A stretch of DNA of 64,000 nucleotides from Paracoccaceae bacterium (GTDB lineage Bacteria; Pseudomonadota; Alphaproteobacteria; Rhodobacterales; Rhodobacteraceae). The first letter of the stretch is position 1; every line of letters begins with the position of its first letter. The notes beneath the pieces were generated by a model. It made no database searches and had not been told where the DNA came from. It saw only the letters and a program-made list of their open reading frames with translations. Shown piece by piece: positions 19,379 to 27,861 of this stretch. Location: the NCBI GenBank assembly GCA_024742405.1, contig JANSYP010000004.1, positions 124,001 through 188,000 on the forward strand, in the 5' to 3' direction. The position numbers were made by a program, and so were the translations under genes.

Positions 19379-19415
19379 TGCCGTTCGGGAGGAGGAGAGA
19401 CCCGCTCGAACGGCA
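19379..19415 (+). promoter_or_regulatory. Inverted repeat between cytochrome c2-type gene and xoxF
   Basis: The arms TGCCGTTCG (19379-19387) and CGAACGGCA (19407-19415) are perfect complements around a 19-base loop. The repeat lies ten bases after the cytochrome stop and about 80 bases before xoxF. It has no T-run, so it could be a weak terminator, an mRNA stabiliser or an operator for xoxF. The dyad is seen; its function is inference. Confidence 0.45.
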
Positions 19416-19492
19416 TGTGACGGCACCCTAGCCCTGACGTGGGCGGGTGTAACCGCGGCACCCAAGCCGCACCTATTGGGAGGAGCTTTCTG

Positions 19493-21292
19493 ATGAAGAA
19501 GCTTGTACTAATGACGTCGGGGATCGCGCTTTGCGCGTCGATGTCCCTGGCCAATGACGGCCTGATGGCCGAGATGGATGATCCCAAGCAATGGGCCATC
19601 CAGACCGGCGATTACGCCAACCAGCGCTATTCTGAACTCGACCAGATCAACGCGGACAATGTGGGCGATCTGCAGGTGGCCTGGACCTTCTCCACCGGCG
19701 TTCTGCGCGGCCACGAGGGGTCTCCGCTGGTGATCGACGATGTGATGTATGTGCACACGCCGTTCCCCAACATCGTCTATGCTCTCGATCTGAACGACGA
19801 AGGCAAGATTCTCTGGAAGTATGAGCCGAAGCAGAATCCGGACGTCATTCCGGTGATGTGCTGTGATACCGTTTATCGCGGCGTGGCTTATGCCGACGGC
19901 AAGATCTTCCTACACCAGGCGGACACCAAGGTTGTGGCGCTCGACGCCAAGAGCGGGGATGTCGTCTGGGAAGCCCAGAACGGTGATCCGACAATCGGCG
20001 AAACCAACACCGCGACTGTTCTGCCGGTCAAGGACAAGGTCATCGTCGGTATCTCGGGCGGTGAGTTCGGTGTCCGTGGCCATGTCACTGCCTACGACAT
20101 GAACAGCGGCGAGCAGGTCTGGCGTGCTTATTCCCTGGGTCCGGACGAAGAAATGCTCGTCGATCCCGAGAACACCACCCATCTGGGCAAGCCGATCGGT
20201 GCGAATTCCAGCCTCGACAGCTGGGAAGGCGATCAGTGGATGATCGGTGGCGGCACCACCTGGGGCTGGTACGCGGCCGACATGGACGAGAACCTGTTCT
20301 ACTACGGGACAGGCAACCCCTCGACCTGGAACCCTGCACAGCGTCCGGGCGACAACCGGTGGTCCATGACCGTGATGGCCCGCGACATCGACACCGGTGT
20401 TGCCAAGTGGTTCTACCAGATGACGCCCCATGACGAGTGGGACTATGACGGCGTCAACGAGAACATCCTCACGGAGCAGGAAATCGACGGTGAAGAGCGC
20501 AAGCTTCTGACCCGTTTCGACCGCAACGGTCTGGCCTACACGATGGACCGCGTGACGGGCGAACTGCTGGTGGCGGAGAAGTTCGATCCGGTCGTCAACT
20601 GGACAACCGGCGTCGATATGGATCCGAACAGCGAAACCTATGGCCGCCCGGCCGTGGTGGCGCAGTACTCCACCGCGCAGAATGGTGAGGACGTCAACAC
20701 CACCGGCATCTGCCCGGCGGCGCTTGGCACCAAGGACCAGCAGCCGGCAGCCTACAGCCCGCAGACGGAAATGTTCTATGTGCCGACGAACCACGTCTGC
20801 ATGGACTATGAGCCGTTCCGTGTGAGCTACACCGCCGGTCAGCCCTATGTTGGTGCGACCCTTTCGATGTACCCCGCGCCCGACAGCCATGGCGGGATGG
20901 GTAACTTCATCGCCTGGGACAACATCAACGGTGAGATCAAGTGGTCGATCCCCGAGAAGTTCTCGGTCTGGTCGGGTGCTCTCGCCACCGCTGGTAACGT
21001 GGTGTTCTACGGCACTCTCGAAGGTCACCTGAAGGCGGTCCATGCCGAAACGGGCGAGGAGCTTTATCGCTTCAAGACCCCGTCGGGCATCATCGGCAAC
21101 GTGATGACCTACGAAAACAACGGTCGTCAGTATGTCGGCATCCTGTCGGGTGTCGGCGGTTGGGCCGGGATTGGCCTTGCGGCCGGTCTGACCAACCCGA
21201 ACGACGGTCTCGGTGCTGTGGGTGGCTATGCCGCGCTCAGCGATTACACCGCGCTCGGCGGCCAGCTGACCGTGTTCGCTCTGCCGAACTGA
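19493..21292 (+). CDS. xoxF: Lanthanide-dependent PQQ methanol dehydrogenase XoxF
   Basis: A 599-residue periplasmic quinoprotein (signal peptide about residues 1-21, [19 protein letters not shown]). The eight-bladed propeller family is recognised by repeated W-motifs, the vicinal disulfide Cys123-Cys124 (VMCCDT) that packs on PQQ, and [20 protein letters not shown]. The catalytic Asp317 is followed by Tyr and a second Asp319 (EWDYDGVN). The extra Asp two residues on is the XoxF mark for lanthanide coordination, where calcium-dependent MxaF has Ala. ATG 19493 follows GGGAGGAG. It is followed by a strong hairpin, a cytochrome and xoxJ. It oxidises methanol, possibly also formaldehyde. Confidence 0.97.
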   Translation: MKKLVLMTSGIALCASMSLANDGLMAEMDDPKQWAIQTGDYANQRYSELDQINADNVGDLQVAWTFSTGVLRGHEGSPLVIDDVMYVHTPFPNIVYALDLNDEGKILWKYEPKQNPDVIPVMCCDTVYRGVAYADGKIFLHQADTKVVALDAKSGDVVWEAQNGDPTIGETNTATVLPVKDKVIVGISGGEFGVRGHVTAYDMNSGEQVWRAYSLGPDEEMLVDPENTTHLGKPIGANSSLDSWEGDQWMIGGGTTWGWYAADMDENLFYYGTGNPSTWNPAQRPGDNRWSMTVMARDIDTGVAKWFYQMTPHDEWDYDGVNENILTEQEIDGEERKLLTRFDRNGLAYTMDRVTGELLVAEKFDPVVNWTTGVDMDPNSETYGRPAVVAQYSTAQNGEDVNTTGICPAALGTKDQQPAAYSPQTEMFYVPTNHVCMDYEPFRVSYTAGQPYVGATLSMYPAPDSHGGMGNFIAWDNINGEIKWSIPEKFSVWSGALATAGNVVFYGTLEGHLKAVHAETGEELYRFKTPSGIIGNVMTYENNGRQYVGILSGVGGWAGIGLAAGLTNPNDGLGAVGGYAALSDYTALGGQLTVFALPN

Positions 21293-21304
21293 CGTCACCA
21301 ACAC

Positions 21305-21332
21305 CTGGCGCGGCCCAACAGGGTCGCGCCAG
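21305..21332 (+). promoter_or_regulatory. Intercistronic hairpin between xoxF and cytochrome gene
   Basis: The 12-base arms CTGGCGCGGCCC (21305-21316) and GGGTCGCGCCAG (21321-21332) pair fully with one G-T wobble around an AACA loop. It begins 12 bases after the xoxF stop and has no U-tract, so it looks like a 3' mRNA stabiliser or partial attenuator separating highly expressed xoxF from the cytochrome and xoxJ. Confidence 0.7.
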
Positions 21333-21360
21333 CACAACTACAAACCTTTTGGGGAGAGAT

Positions 21361-21864
21361 ATGAAAACCGTCGCACGTCTTTTGGCACTTGGGGTCCTGT
21401 CGACCCTGCCCGCCGCTGCCTTGGCAGATAACGTGACAGTCGCTTACGAGGACGAAGGCCGCTACTTCACCGAAGACGACATTCCGACCTTCAACGTTGC
21501 GGAAGATGGCACGGTGGATTGGCTCACCTTCAACGGGTTCCGCCGCTACCACGCGGAATGCCACGTCTGTCACGGCCCCGAAGGCGAAGGCTCGACCTAT
21601 GCGCCCGCGGTAAAGAATTCGGCGATCGACATGGATTACTACGACTTCGTCGATGTCGTGGTGAACGGGCGTTCAGTCAACAGCGCCTCTGAACACTCGG
21701 TGATGCCGGCCTTCGGCACCAACAAGAATGTCATGTGCTATCTCGACGATATCTACGTTTATCTGAAGGCACGCGGTGCCGACGTTGTTCCCCGGGGACG
21801 ACCCGCCCAGAAAGAGGCAAAGTCCGATGCCATTCGGTACGATGAAGATTCATGCATGGGCTAA
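21361..21864 (+). CDS. Four-Cys c-type cytochrome, methanol metabolism-related (cycB/xoxG-like)
   Basis: A 167-residue exported cytochrome (signal RLLALGVLSTLPAAALA). The heme site is C67HVC70H71, a possible distal Met is Met115 (SVMPAFG), and two further cysteines, Cys126 (VMCYLDD) and Cys165 (EDSCMG), give the four-Cys pattern of the methanol-metabolism cytochrome family, as in Paracoccus c553i (CycB). It is the probable direct electron acceptor of XoxF. ATG 21361 is preceded by GGGGAGAG. The start of xoxJ lies inside its 3' end. Confidence 0.9.
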   Translation: MKTVARLLALGVLSTLPAAALADNVTVAYEDEGRYFTEDDIPTFNVAEDGTVDWLTFNGFRRYHAECHVCHGPEGEGSTYAPAVKNSAIDMDYYDFVDVVVNGRSVNSASEHSVMPAFGTNKNVMCYLDDIYVYLKARGADVVPRGRPAQKEAKSDAIRYDEDSCMG

Positions 21865-22693
21865 GACCCTGTCGCGGCTGATTTGGGGGCTTTGCCTTGG
21901 CGGAGCCCTTGCCGCGCCGGTCTGGGCGCAAACCTCCGACCTGGTGTCCGAGAACGCACTGCGTATTTGCGCGGACCCCGCGAACTATCCGATGTCCGCG
22001 CAAGACGAGAGCGGATATGAGAACAAGCTCGCCGAGTTCGTCGGCGAAAAGCTGGAGCTGCCCGTTCAGTATACTTGGTTCCCGATGGCCACCGGGTTCG
22101 TGCGGAACACGCTCGGTGCCAAGCAATGCGATCTGATCATCGGTTATGCCCAGGGGCATGAACTGGTTCTGAACACTAATCATTATTTCACGTCCGCCTA
22201 TGCGCTGATCGTGCCAAAGGACGGACCGCTCGCCGACGTCGATAGCCTGACCGATCCCGCCTTGCAGGGGAAGCGTATCGGCATTGTCGCGGGCACGCCT
22301 CCCGCCGCACACCTGGCTCGCAACGGACTGATCGGCAAGGCAAAAGCCTATAACCTGATGGTGGACCGCCGGCACGAAAGCCCGGCGGACGACATGTTGA
22401 AAGAGCTTTCGGAGGGCGAGCTTGATGCAGCGATCCTTTGGGGTCCACTCGGCGGACCGCTGGTCAAGGCCGATTTCCCCGACCTGAAGGTCGTGCCGCT
22501 CGTCAACGAAGAGCTGCCGCCGCGACTTTTCTTCCGGATCACGATGGGCGTGCGGCAGGGCGAGAAGGTCTGGCAGCGCGAGCTGAACTCCCTGATCCGC
22601 CGCAACCAGGATGAAATCAACGCCCTTTTGATCGAGTCCGGCGTTCCCCTGACCAACGATATGGGGACAGAGGTCATGGAGCTGTCACAGTGA
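21827..22693 (+). CDS. xoxJ: XoxJ periplasmic solute-binding-like protein
   Basis: A 288-residue type 2 periplasmic binding-fold protein of the MoxJ/XoxJ family (quinoprotein dehydrogenase-associated putative ABC substrate-binding protein). There is a signal peptide (LSRLIWGLCLGGALAAPVWA), and the mature protein begins QTSDLVSENALRICADPANY, typical of the family. XoxJ is thought to help activate or mature XoxF rather than serve a transporter, and no permease is nearby. ATG 21827 with an upstream AGAGG is preferred; ATG 21842 is an alternative. It overlaps the cytochrome gene by 38 bases and the next gene by four. Confidence 0.9.
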   Translation: MPFGTMKIHAWAKTLSRLIWGLCLGGALAAPVWAQTSDLVSENALRICADPANYPMSAQDESGYENKLAEFVGEKLELPVQYTWFPMATGFVRNTLGAKQCDLIIGYAQGHELVLNTNHYFTSAYALIVPKDGPLADVDSLTDPALQGKRIGIVAGTPPAAHLARNGLIGKAKAYNLMVDRRHESPADDMLKELSEGELDAAILWGPLGGPLVKADFPDLKVVPLVNEELPPRLFFRITMGVRQGEKVWQRELNSLIRRNQDEINALLIESGVPLTNDMGTEVMELSQ

Positions 22694-23238
22694 TCCGGGC
22701 CATGGCGGTGCTGCTGATGCTCAGCGCACCGGCCGTGGCGCAAACGGTGCCGGAACCTTCGGACTACCGTCTGGATCACTATCGGGCCCCGGTGCCTGGT
22801 CAGATCACGGGCGGCACGACTGTGGGTCCGGAAGAGGCCCATGCGCTCTGGACCGACGGCAAGACCGCTTTCATCGACGTGATGCCGCAACCTCCCAAAC
22901 CGGCGAACCTGCCGGAGGGGACGATCTGGCGGGAAAAGCCCCATGAGACCATCCCCGGGGCGACGTGGCTGCCGAATGTGGGATACGGAAAGATCGCAGA
23001 CGTCACGGCCGATTACTTTCGGGCCGGTTTGAACAAGGTGACTGACGGCAACCTGTCCCACCCGGTGGTGTTCTTCTGCCTCGAGGATTGCTGGATGAGC
23101 TGGAATGCCGCCCGCCGGGCCATCGAATGGGGGTATTCGGACGTCTATTGGTTGCCCGAAGGGACCGACGGGTGGCGTCTTTGGGACTACCCGCTGGAAC
23201 GCGTCACCCCCGAAGCCGGACAACCGCAAACAGGCTAG
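22690..23238 (+). CDS. PQQ-associated CxxxCW motif (rhodanese-like) protein
   Basis: A 182-residue exported protein (signal AMAVLLMLSAPAVAQ) with a rhodanese-like fold. The defining motif is C130LEDC134W followed by MSWNAARRAIEWGY and WLPEGTDGW, which I recognise as the PQQ-dependent catabolism-associated CXXCW family. The paired cysteines suggest a redox or sulfur-handling role in the periplasm. It has a GTG start overlapping the xoxJ stop by four bases and is the last gene of the xoxF operon. Confidence 0.88.
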   Translation: MIRAMAVLLMLSAPAVAQTVPEPSDYRLDHYRAPVPGQITGGTTVGPEEAHALWTDGKTAFIDVMPQPPKPANLPEGTIWREKPHETIPGATWLPNVGYGKIADVTADYFRAGLNKVTDGNLSHPVVFFCLEDCWMSWNAARRAIEWGYSDVYWLPEGTDGWRLWDYPLERVTPEAGQPQTG

Positions 23239-23363
23239 TCCGAGAGGGTTTGCTCTCCGACCGAGGCAAGCTCATGCGCTAGATCGGACTGCGCCGACGG
23301 GACCAGCGCCGGTCCCCGATGTTCAAACCCCGACATCCATGAGACGGACCCCGCCGACGATAA

Positions 23364-23407
23364 GAAAGACCCGTTCCAATCGAAACGGGGCTCCAACCCG
23401 GTCTTTC
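23364..23407. terminator. Nested hairpin between converging operons
   Basis: GAAAGACC (23364-23371) pairs with GGTCTTTC (23400-23407), and inside it CCGTT (23370-23374) pairs with AACGG (23384-23388). The structure lies between the converging CxxxCW and SoxYZ-like carrier 2 genes, where a bidirectional terminator is expected. T-rich ends are short, so the call is moderate. The rest of the 192-base gap shows nothing recognisable. Confidence 0.5.
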
Positions 23408-23430
23408 ATCACCAGGAGACGGGACCTGCT

Positions 23431-24243
23431 TCAGAAGCCCGGCAGGGTCTTATGCGCGGTTGCGACCGTGCCATCCGTATCGGTCATTGTCACATCGACG
23501 GATTGGGTCTTGCGTGGCACCGACAAGCCGACCCGCGGGTTTTCCGACAGCGAGATCGAGCCGGTCATCTCGACATAGCCCACGTCGTCGAGGGCGATTT
23601 CCACCTGTTCCACATAGCGCAGCGGAATGAACAGCAGCGAAATCTGATCCATCTGCATACCCGAGTGCGACGGATGCGAGATGTCCAGATCCAAGCGATT
23701 CAGCCGGGTTCCGAAACCGCTGATCTGACCCAGATCTGCACCGGGCAAAAGATCGGCCACGCGGATGTCCATCTGTCCGAGCGAAGCCAGGGCCTCCTTC
23801 GGGTCGGTTCCCGGCGGTGCCGCGCACGCGCCCTGCCCGGAGGTCTTCACGAATGTCTCGGCCACGAATACCCGGCCGTCCGTGGTTTCAGCCAGCACAT
23901 GCATCGGGGTGGGACCGTTCACCCGCATGGTGAGGTCGAAGTAGAAGCTCGGTACCGGGGTTTCCAGCGCGAAGACCGCGGAGACCGGCATTGGGTTTTC
24001 ATCGAGCACCACCGTCACCTTGGACACAAGCGTACCCTCCGGTGCTGCGATCTGCGCCGCCAGATCCGTGCGGGCATCGTCATAAGTCCGGTAGGGCGCA
24101 TCGATCGCGATCACACGGTTGCCGTTCAGCAGCGCTTGTTCGCCGTAGAGCTGCGACCGGATCGAGTCCCACGCGTCGGACGCCGCCTGGGCTGGAAGGG
24201 CAGCAGCACCAAGAACCACGGATAGCAGGGCAACGCGCATCAT
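23431..24243 (-). CDS. Quinoprotein-associated SoxYZ-like fusion carrier 2
   Basis: A 270-residue exported protein (signal ALLSVVLGAAALPAQA), a paralogue of the product of 14233-15045. Shared blocks include TVVLDENPMPVSAVFALE (TVVVDENPAPVAAVFGFS in carrier 1), DPKEALASLGQM, and a C-terminal SISLSENPRV. The carrier cysteine is Cys140 in SGQGACAAP, so the arm is less glycine-rich (GAC instead of GGC). ATG 24243 (or 24240) has GGAGA upstream; the open frame extends a further 163 codons into non-coding-looking DNA. It is divergent from the PQQ-associated binding-protein gene. Confidence 0.85.
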   Translation of the reverse strand: MMRVALLSVVLGAAALPAQAASDAWDSIRSQLYGEQALLNGNRVIAIDAPYRTYDDARTDLAAQIAAPEGTLVSKVTVVLDENPMPVSAVFALETPVPSFYFDLTMRVNGPTPMHVLAETTDGRVFVAETFVKTSGQGACAAPPGTDPKEALASLGQMDIRVADLLPGADLGQISGFGTRLNRLDLDISHPSHSGMQMDQISLLFIPLRYVEQVEIALDDVGYVEMTGSISLSENPRVGLSVPRKTQSVDVTMTDTDGTVATAHKTLPGF

Positions 24244-24775
24244 GGGCAATCTCCATCGAAAAGTACTCGCGCCACGGGCGCCGTTCGTCTTGTCGCCCCA
24301 TTTGGGTACCACGGGGATTGTCTTTGCGTCTATGGGGTTGATTGCACTGATGATCTCATTGATCTGCGCGCGACCCCGATCATTCGAAATTCTGCCGAGC
24401 AGGTCGCGAAATTCGCTAAAACGCGTACCCTGATGACCGAGGCATTTCTCCGACCGGATCGAGGTTTTTCTCGCAGGTGCAGAATACGGTTCGTTTCTGG
24501 AATTGGCCGACGCGCTGGATCCGACGTCCGGCGATCCGGACCGCCGGCACGACGCGCGACCCATAGCGGCACGGAAAGAGGCTGTGCTTGTGAGAAACTT
24601 CATCAAAACCAGAGGTATAGCACGATTCTTATGAAATAAGAATCGTGCTTGGCGGCGAAGCTGGTAGGCTCTCGACGAAAGAGCATCCAAAAGTGCCGGT
24701 TTCCATTTCCGGCTTGGGTCCAGATGAAACAAAGGAGGCGCACCATGCTCAAAGTGCGCCTCGGGGGAGACTACA
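24244..24775. promoter_or_regulatory. 532-base divergent regulatory region
   Basis: This gap separates SoxYZ-like carrier 2 (leftward) from the binding-protein gene (rightward). No convincing gene is visible; short open frames are Arg/Ser-rich. The notable structure is a perfect 13-bp inverted repeat at 24620-24648. Its length suggests promoters for both directions, but I cannot place -35/-10 boxes with confidence. Confidence 0.5.
24620..24648. promoter_or_regulatory. Perfect 13-bp inverted repeat (operator or hairpin)
   Basis: GCACGATTCTTAT (24620-24632) and ATAAGAATCGTGC (24636-24648) are exact reverse complements with a three-base GAA spacer. It lies about 127 bases upstream of the PQQ-associated binding-protein start. 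It has no poly-T tail and both arms are AT-rich at the centre, so it could be a regulator binding site or cruciform. A partly similar half-site, AAAATAAGAGTCG, precedes pqqA at about 33012-33024. Confidence 0.6.
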
Positions 24776-25963
24776 TTGCGAAGGTTTTTCGCGCCGATTC
24801 TGGCGGCGATCTTTCTGTGCGTGACGGCAGGCGTTGCGGCGGCGATTGATGTAAAGGCCGCGGTTCTGCGGATCGATTATCAAACACTTTTGCCGATCAG
24901 CCGATATGATCAAAAGCCCGACGATCTGGGATTTGCAGGCGCGGTTCTCGCTGATGAAGACAACGCAACCACTGGCGCTTTTCTGGGGCATACTTACGAG
25001 ACCGTGATGGTCGCCGTACCTCCGGAAGAGGCCGATGCGGCGATGGATCAACTCCTCGGTGAGGGGATCCGGCTCTTCGTTGTTCTTGCCCGGGCGGACG
25101 ATCTTCTGCGCCTGACGGACAAGGCGGCCGAGGCGGGTGCGCTGGTGTTCAATGCGCAGGCTCCGGACATAGCGCTGCGCGACGACCAGTGCCGTGCAAA
25201 CCTGCTGCATATCGCGCCCAGCCGGGCAATGAATGCCGACGCCGTGGCACAGTTCGCAGTGTGGAAGAAATGGACTGACTGGTTCCTGGTCTCCGGATCG
25301 AACCCCAACGACGTGGCGCTGGCAGAGGCGTACCGACGGGCCGCGCAAAAATTCGGTGCGGTTATCACCGAAGACCTCACCTTCGAAGATACCGGTGGCT
25401 CGCGCCGGACCGATTCCGGCCATGTCATGGTCCAGCGGCAGTTGCCGCTTTTCACCCAGGAGGCCGCCGACCATGATGTCGTCATCGCGGCGGATGAAAC
25501 GGATTATTTCGGCAAGTTTCTCACCTATCATCTGTGGACGCCGCGGCCCGTTATGGGATCCGGCGGTTTGCGCCCCGTGGCCATGCATGGCGCGCATGAG
25601 GCTTACGGCGCCACACAGTTTCAGACCCGTTTCGACCGGTCTGCCGGCCGCTATGTCCGGCCCGAGGACTACAACGTCTGGCTGGCGCTTCGCGTCGTCA
25701 ACGAGGCGGTGACCCGGGCCAACACCGCCGAGCCGGACGGGGTACGCGACTATGCCTTGTCCGACGCATTCGATCTGGCGGCCTTCAAGGGTCAGAAGGT
25801 GACCTTTCGCGATTGGAACGGCCAGTTGCGCCAGCCGATCCTGCTCTACGACGGCTCGGTTACCGCCAGTGTCAGCCCGCAAGAGGGCTTTCTCCATCAA
25901 TCCTCACTGCTGGACACACTCGGGCTCGACCGCCCGGAGTCCAGCTGCACAGCCTTCAACTGA
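24776..25963 (+). CDS. PQQ-dependent alcohol dehydrogenase system ABC substrate-binding protein
   Basis: A 395-residue periplasmic binding protein of the branched-chain amino acid type, recognised as the PQQ-associated ABC binding-protein family (signal PILAAIFLCVTAGVAAAIDV, then VLRIDYQTLLPISRYD). It uses a TTG start preceded by GGGGGAG. The ATPase and permease genes that normally accompany this family are absent here; instead a beta-propeller gene follows within 13 bases. It may bind an alcohol or a cofactor, or have lost its transporter. Confidence 0.85.
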   Translation: MRRFFAPILAAIFLCVTAGVAAAIDVKAAVLRIDYQTLLPISRYDQKPDDLGFAGAVLADEDNATTGAFLGHTYETVMVAVPPEEADAAMDQLLGEGIRLFVVLARADDLLRLTDKAAEAGALVFNAQAPDIALRDDQCRANLLHIAPSRAMNADAVAQFAVWKKWTDWFLVSGSNPNDVALAEAYRRAAQKFGAVITEDLTFEDTGGSRRTDSGHVMVQRQLPLFTQEAADHDVVIAADETDYFGKFLTYHLWTPRPVMGSGGLRPVAMHGAHEAYGATQFQTRFDRSAGRYVRPEDYNVWLALRVVNEAVTRANTAEPDGVRDYALSDAFDLAAFKGQKVTFRDWNGQLRQPILLYDGSVTASVSPQEGFLHQSSLLDTLGLDRPESSCTAFN

Positions 25964-25975
25964 ACGGAGAGCCGA

Positions 25976-26947
25976 ATGAAATCCCTGTTTCTGTCTGCGG
26001 CGGTTATCGCGCTTTTTTCCGGTCCCGCCATGGCCGGCAAAGCCTTTGTGTCGAACGAACGCGGCAACACGATCTCGGTCGTGAACACCGAGACCTGGGA
26101 GGTGGAGCACGAGTTCTTCGCCGGCAACCGGCCCCGCGGGATCACGGTCAGCCCGGACGGCACCAAAATCTATGTCTGCGCCTCGGACGACAATCTGGTG
26201 CGTGTCTTTGATTCCAGCACCTACGAGGAACTTCCCAGTCTGCCCTCTGGGCCGGACCCGGAGCTCTTCGTCATCGAGCCGTCCGGCAAGCGTCTTTATA
26301 TTGCGAACGAGGACGACAACCTCGTCACCGTGACCGACACCGAAACCCGCACGGTGCTGGCTGAGGTGCCCGTGGGCGTCGAACCCGAAGGGATGGGCAT
26401 CAGCCCCGACGCGAAATGGGTGGTCAATACGTCCGAGACCACCAACATGGCGCATTTCATCTCGACCGAAGACTATACGATCAAACACAACATCCTGGTC
26501 GATCAACGCCCGCGCTATGCGCAGTACACCGCGGATGGCAGCCGGCTCTTTGTGACATCCGAGATCGGTGGCACCGTGACCGTGATGGATATCGACGCAG
26601 ACGGCGCGCCGACCGTCGTCGGCAAGATTAGCTTCGAGGTGGCGGGTGTACAGCCCGAATGGCTGCAGCCGGTGGGCGCCAAGGTGACCTCGGATGGCAC
26701 GCGGCTTTTCGTGGCCCTGGGGCCGGCCAATCGTGTCGCCGTCGTCGATGCCCAGAGCCTTGAGGTGCTCGACTATATCCTGGTCGGACAGCGGGTCTGG
26801 CAGCTCGATTTCACGCCGGACGAAAAATACCTGCTGACGACCAACGGCAATTCCAACGATATCACCGTCATCGACGTGGCCCAGGAGGCCGCCATTCGCT
26901 CCGTCCAGGTCGGCCAACAGCCCTGGGGCGTGGTGACGGTAGAGTAA
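25976..26947 (+). CDS. PQQ-associated YVTN beta-propeller protein
   Basis: A 323-residue exported seven-bladed propeller (signal LFLSAAVIALFSGPAMA). Repeats of the YVTN type are visible throughout: KAFVSNERGNTISVVNTET, PDGTKIYVCASDDNLVRVFD, PSGKRLYIANEDDNLVTVTD and PDEKYLLTTNGNSNDITVID. It matches the PQQ-dependent catabolism-associated beta-propeller family. Role unknown; it may bind the binding protein or the dehydrogenase. The start is preceded by GGAGAG 12 bases after the binding-protein stop. Confidence 0.88.
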   Translation: MKSLFLSAAVIALFSGPAMAGKAFVSNERGNTISVVNTETWEVEHEFFAGNRPRGITVSPDGTKIYVCASDDNLVRVFDSSTYEELPSLPSGPDPELFVIEPSGKRLYIANEDDNLVTVTDTETRTVLAEVPVGVEPEGMGISPDAKWVVNTSETTNMAHFISTEDYTIKHNILVDQRPRYAQYTADGSRLFVTSEIGGTVTVMDIDADGAPTVVGKISFEVAGVQPEWLQPVGAKVTSDGTRLFVALGPANRVAVVDAQSLEVLDYILVGQRVWQLDFTPDEKYLLTTNGNSNDITVIDVAQEAAIRSVQVGQQPWGVVTVE

Positions 26948-26965
26948 GCGACAGGAAGGGAACCA

Positions 26966-27403
26966 ATGAAGAAACTGATACTCGCGGCCGTGACCGCAAG
27001 TCTGGCCGGGCCGGTGGCAGCCGCCCCGCTGTGTGACGATCTGGGCTTTGCCGGGCTCCTGGCAGCCTGCAATCGCGGCGACACGATCCAGCTCACGCTG
27101 GCCTCGGGCCAGCCGCTGGGCGAGGACACGGTTCTGCAGTCCGGCGCCTACTACAAGCTGGAGATCACCGCGGACGGGTCCGCCGAACTGGCCATCGAAG
27201 GCCCCAGCTTCTTTCGCTCGATCTGGATGAACGAGATCGTCATCAACAGCATCGAGATCCGGCCCATGGCCATCGATTCCATCGAATTCGACAAGGCGGG
27301 CACGGCGGAGCTGTCCTTCATCGCCATTAAGCCCGGCAGCCATACCGTGCGTATTCCCGGCTCCACAGGTGATGCGCAGTCCGTCACATTCTCGATCCAA
27401 TGA
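26966..27403 (+). CDS. Small exported beta-rich protein
   Basis: A 145-residue protein with signal KKLILAAVTASLAGPVAAA and mature start APLCDDLGFAGLLAACNRGD, so two cysteines lie close to the N terminus. The remainder alternates hydrophobic and polar residues as in a beta-sandwich (YYKLEITADGSAELAIEG, then ELSFIAIKPGSHTVRI), resembling cupredoxin-like folds, but I see no copper-ligand set. It follows the propeller gene by 18 bases and overlaps the next frame, suggesting one operon with PQQ-associated genes. Confidence 0.7.
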   Translation: MKKLILAAVTASLAGPVAAAPLCDDLGFAGLLAACNRGDTIQLTLASGQPLGEDTVLQSGAYYKLEITADGSAELAIEGPSFFRSIWMNEIVINSIEIRPMAIDSIEFDKAGTAELSFIAIKPGSHTVRIPGSTGDAQSVTFSIQ

Positions 27404-27420
27404 CCAGAAGGAGACATTTC

Positions 27421-27681
27421 ATGAAACCGACACTGTTCGTGACCGTTGCTGCCGCCGCCGCGCTGGCGATGACGGCGAGCCACGCCGACGAGGTCGATGC
27501 CGCAGCGGTGGAAAAGATCCAGGCCTACCTGGCGTCGGTCAACTGCCAGATGGACCCCGATGACATCGAACTGGAAGATGACGGCGGCTACGATCTCGAC
27601 GATGTCATCTGCGAAGGCGGCAACCAGTTCGACATCACGCTGGACAAGGACTTCAACGAGACCGGACGCCGGGCGGAGTAA
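27421..27681 (+). CDS. Small exported PepSY-like acidic protein
   Basis: An 86-residue exported protein (signal PTLFVTVAAAAALAMTASHA). The mature part is strongly acidic, with DDIELEDDGGYDLDDVICEGG resembling a PepSY domain strand-turn-strand and two cysteines. ATG 27421 follows AAGGAGA. It is the last gene of the binding-protein/propeller operon. It could act as an inhibitor or metal buffer, but there is no direct evidence. Confidence 0.65.
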   Translation: MKPTLFVTVAAAAALAMTASHADEVDAAAVEKIQAYLASVNCQMDPDDIELEDDGGYDLDDVICEGGNQFDITLDKDFNETGRRAE

Positions 27682-27861
27682 TCCGCGGGCGCCGCTCGAA
27701 CGGGCTGCTCAGATGCTCCGCGCACGCATTCTGGCGGGCGGGTCACCCGGGTCTCACGTCGCGACGGCCGTTTGAACAACAGCCAACCTGCAGGTCCCGG
27801 ATTGGCGCGTCATGCATCGCAAGGACGGCGGTGCATGACAAAAGCCATCGGGCACGGCGCG

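Noticed and set aside
19493-21292. Calling the quinoprotein MxaF
   Set aside because: The residue two positions after the catalytic Asp is Asp, not Ala, and the gene neighbours are xoxJ and a four-Cys cytochrome rather than mxaI.
24244-24732. Upstream extension of SoxYZ-like carrier 2
   Set aside because: The extra 163 codons are Arg/Ser-rich, lack a ribosome binding site and would bury the signal peptide.
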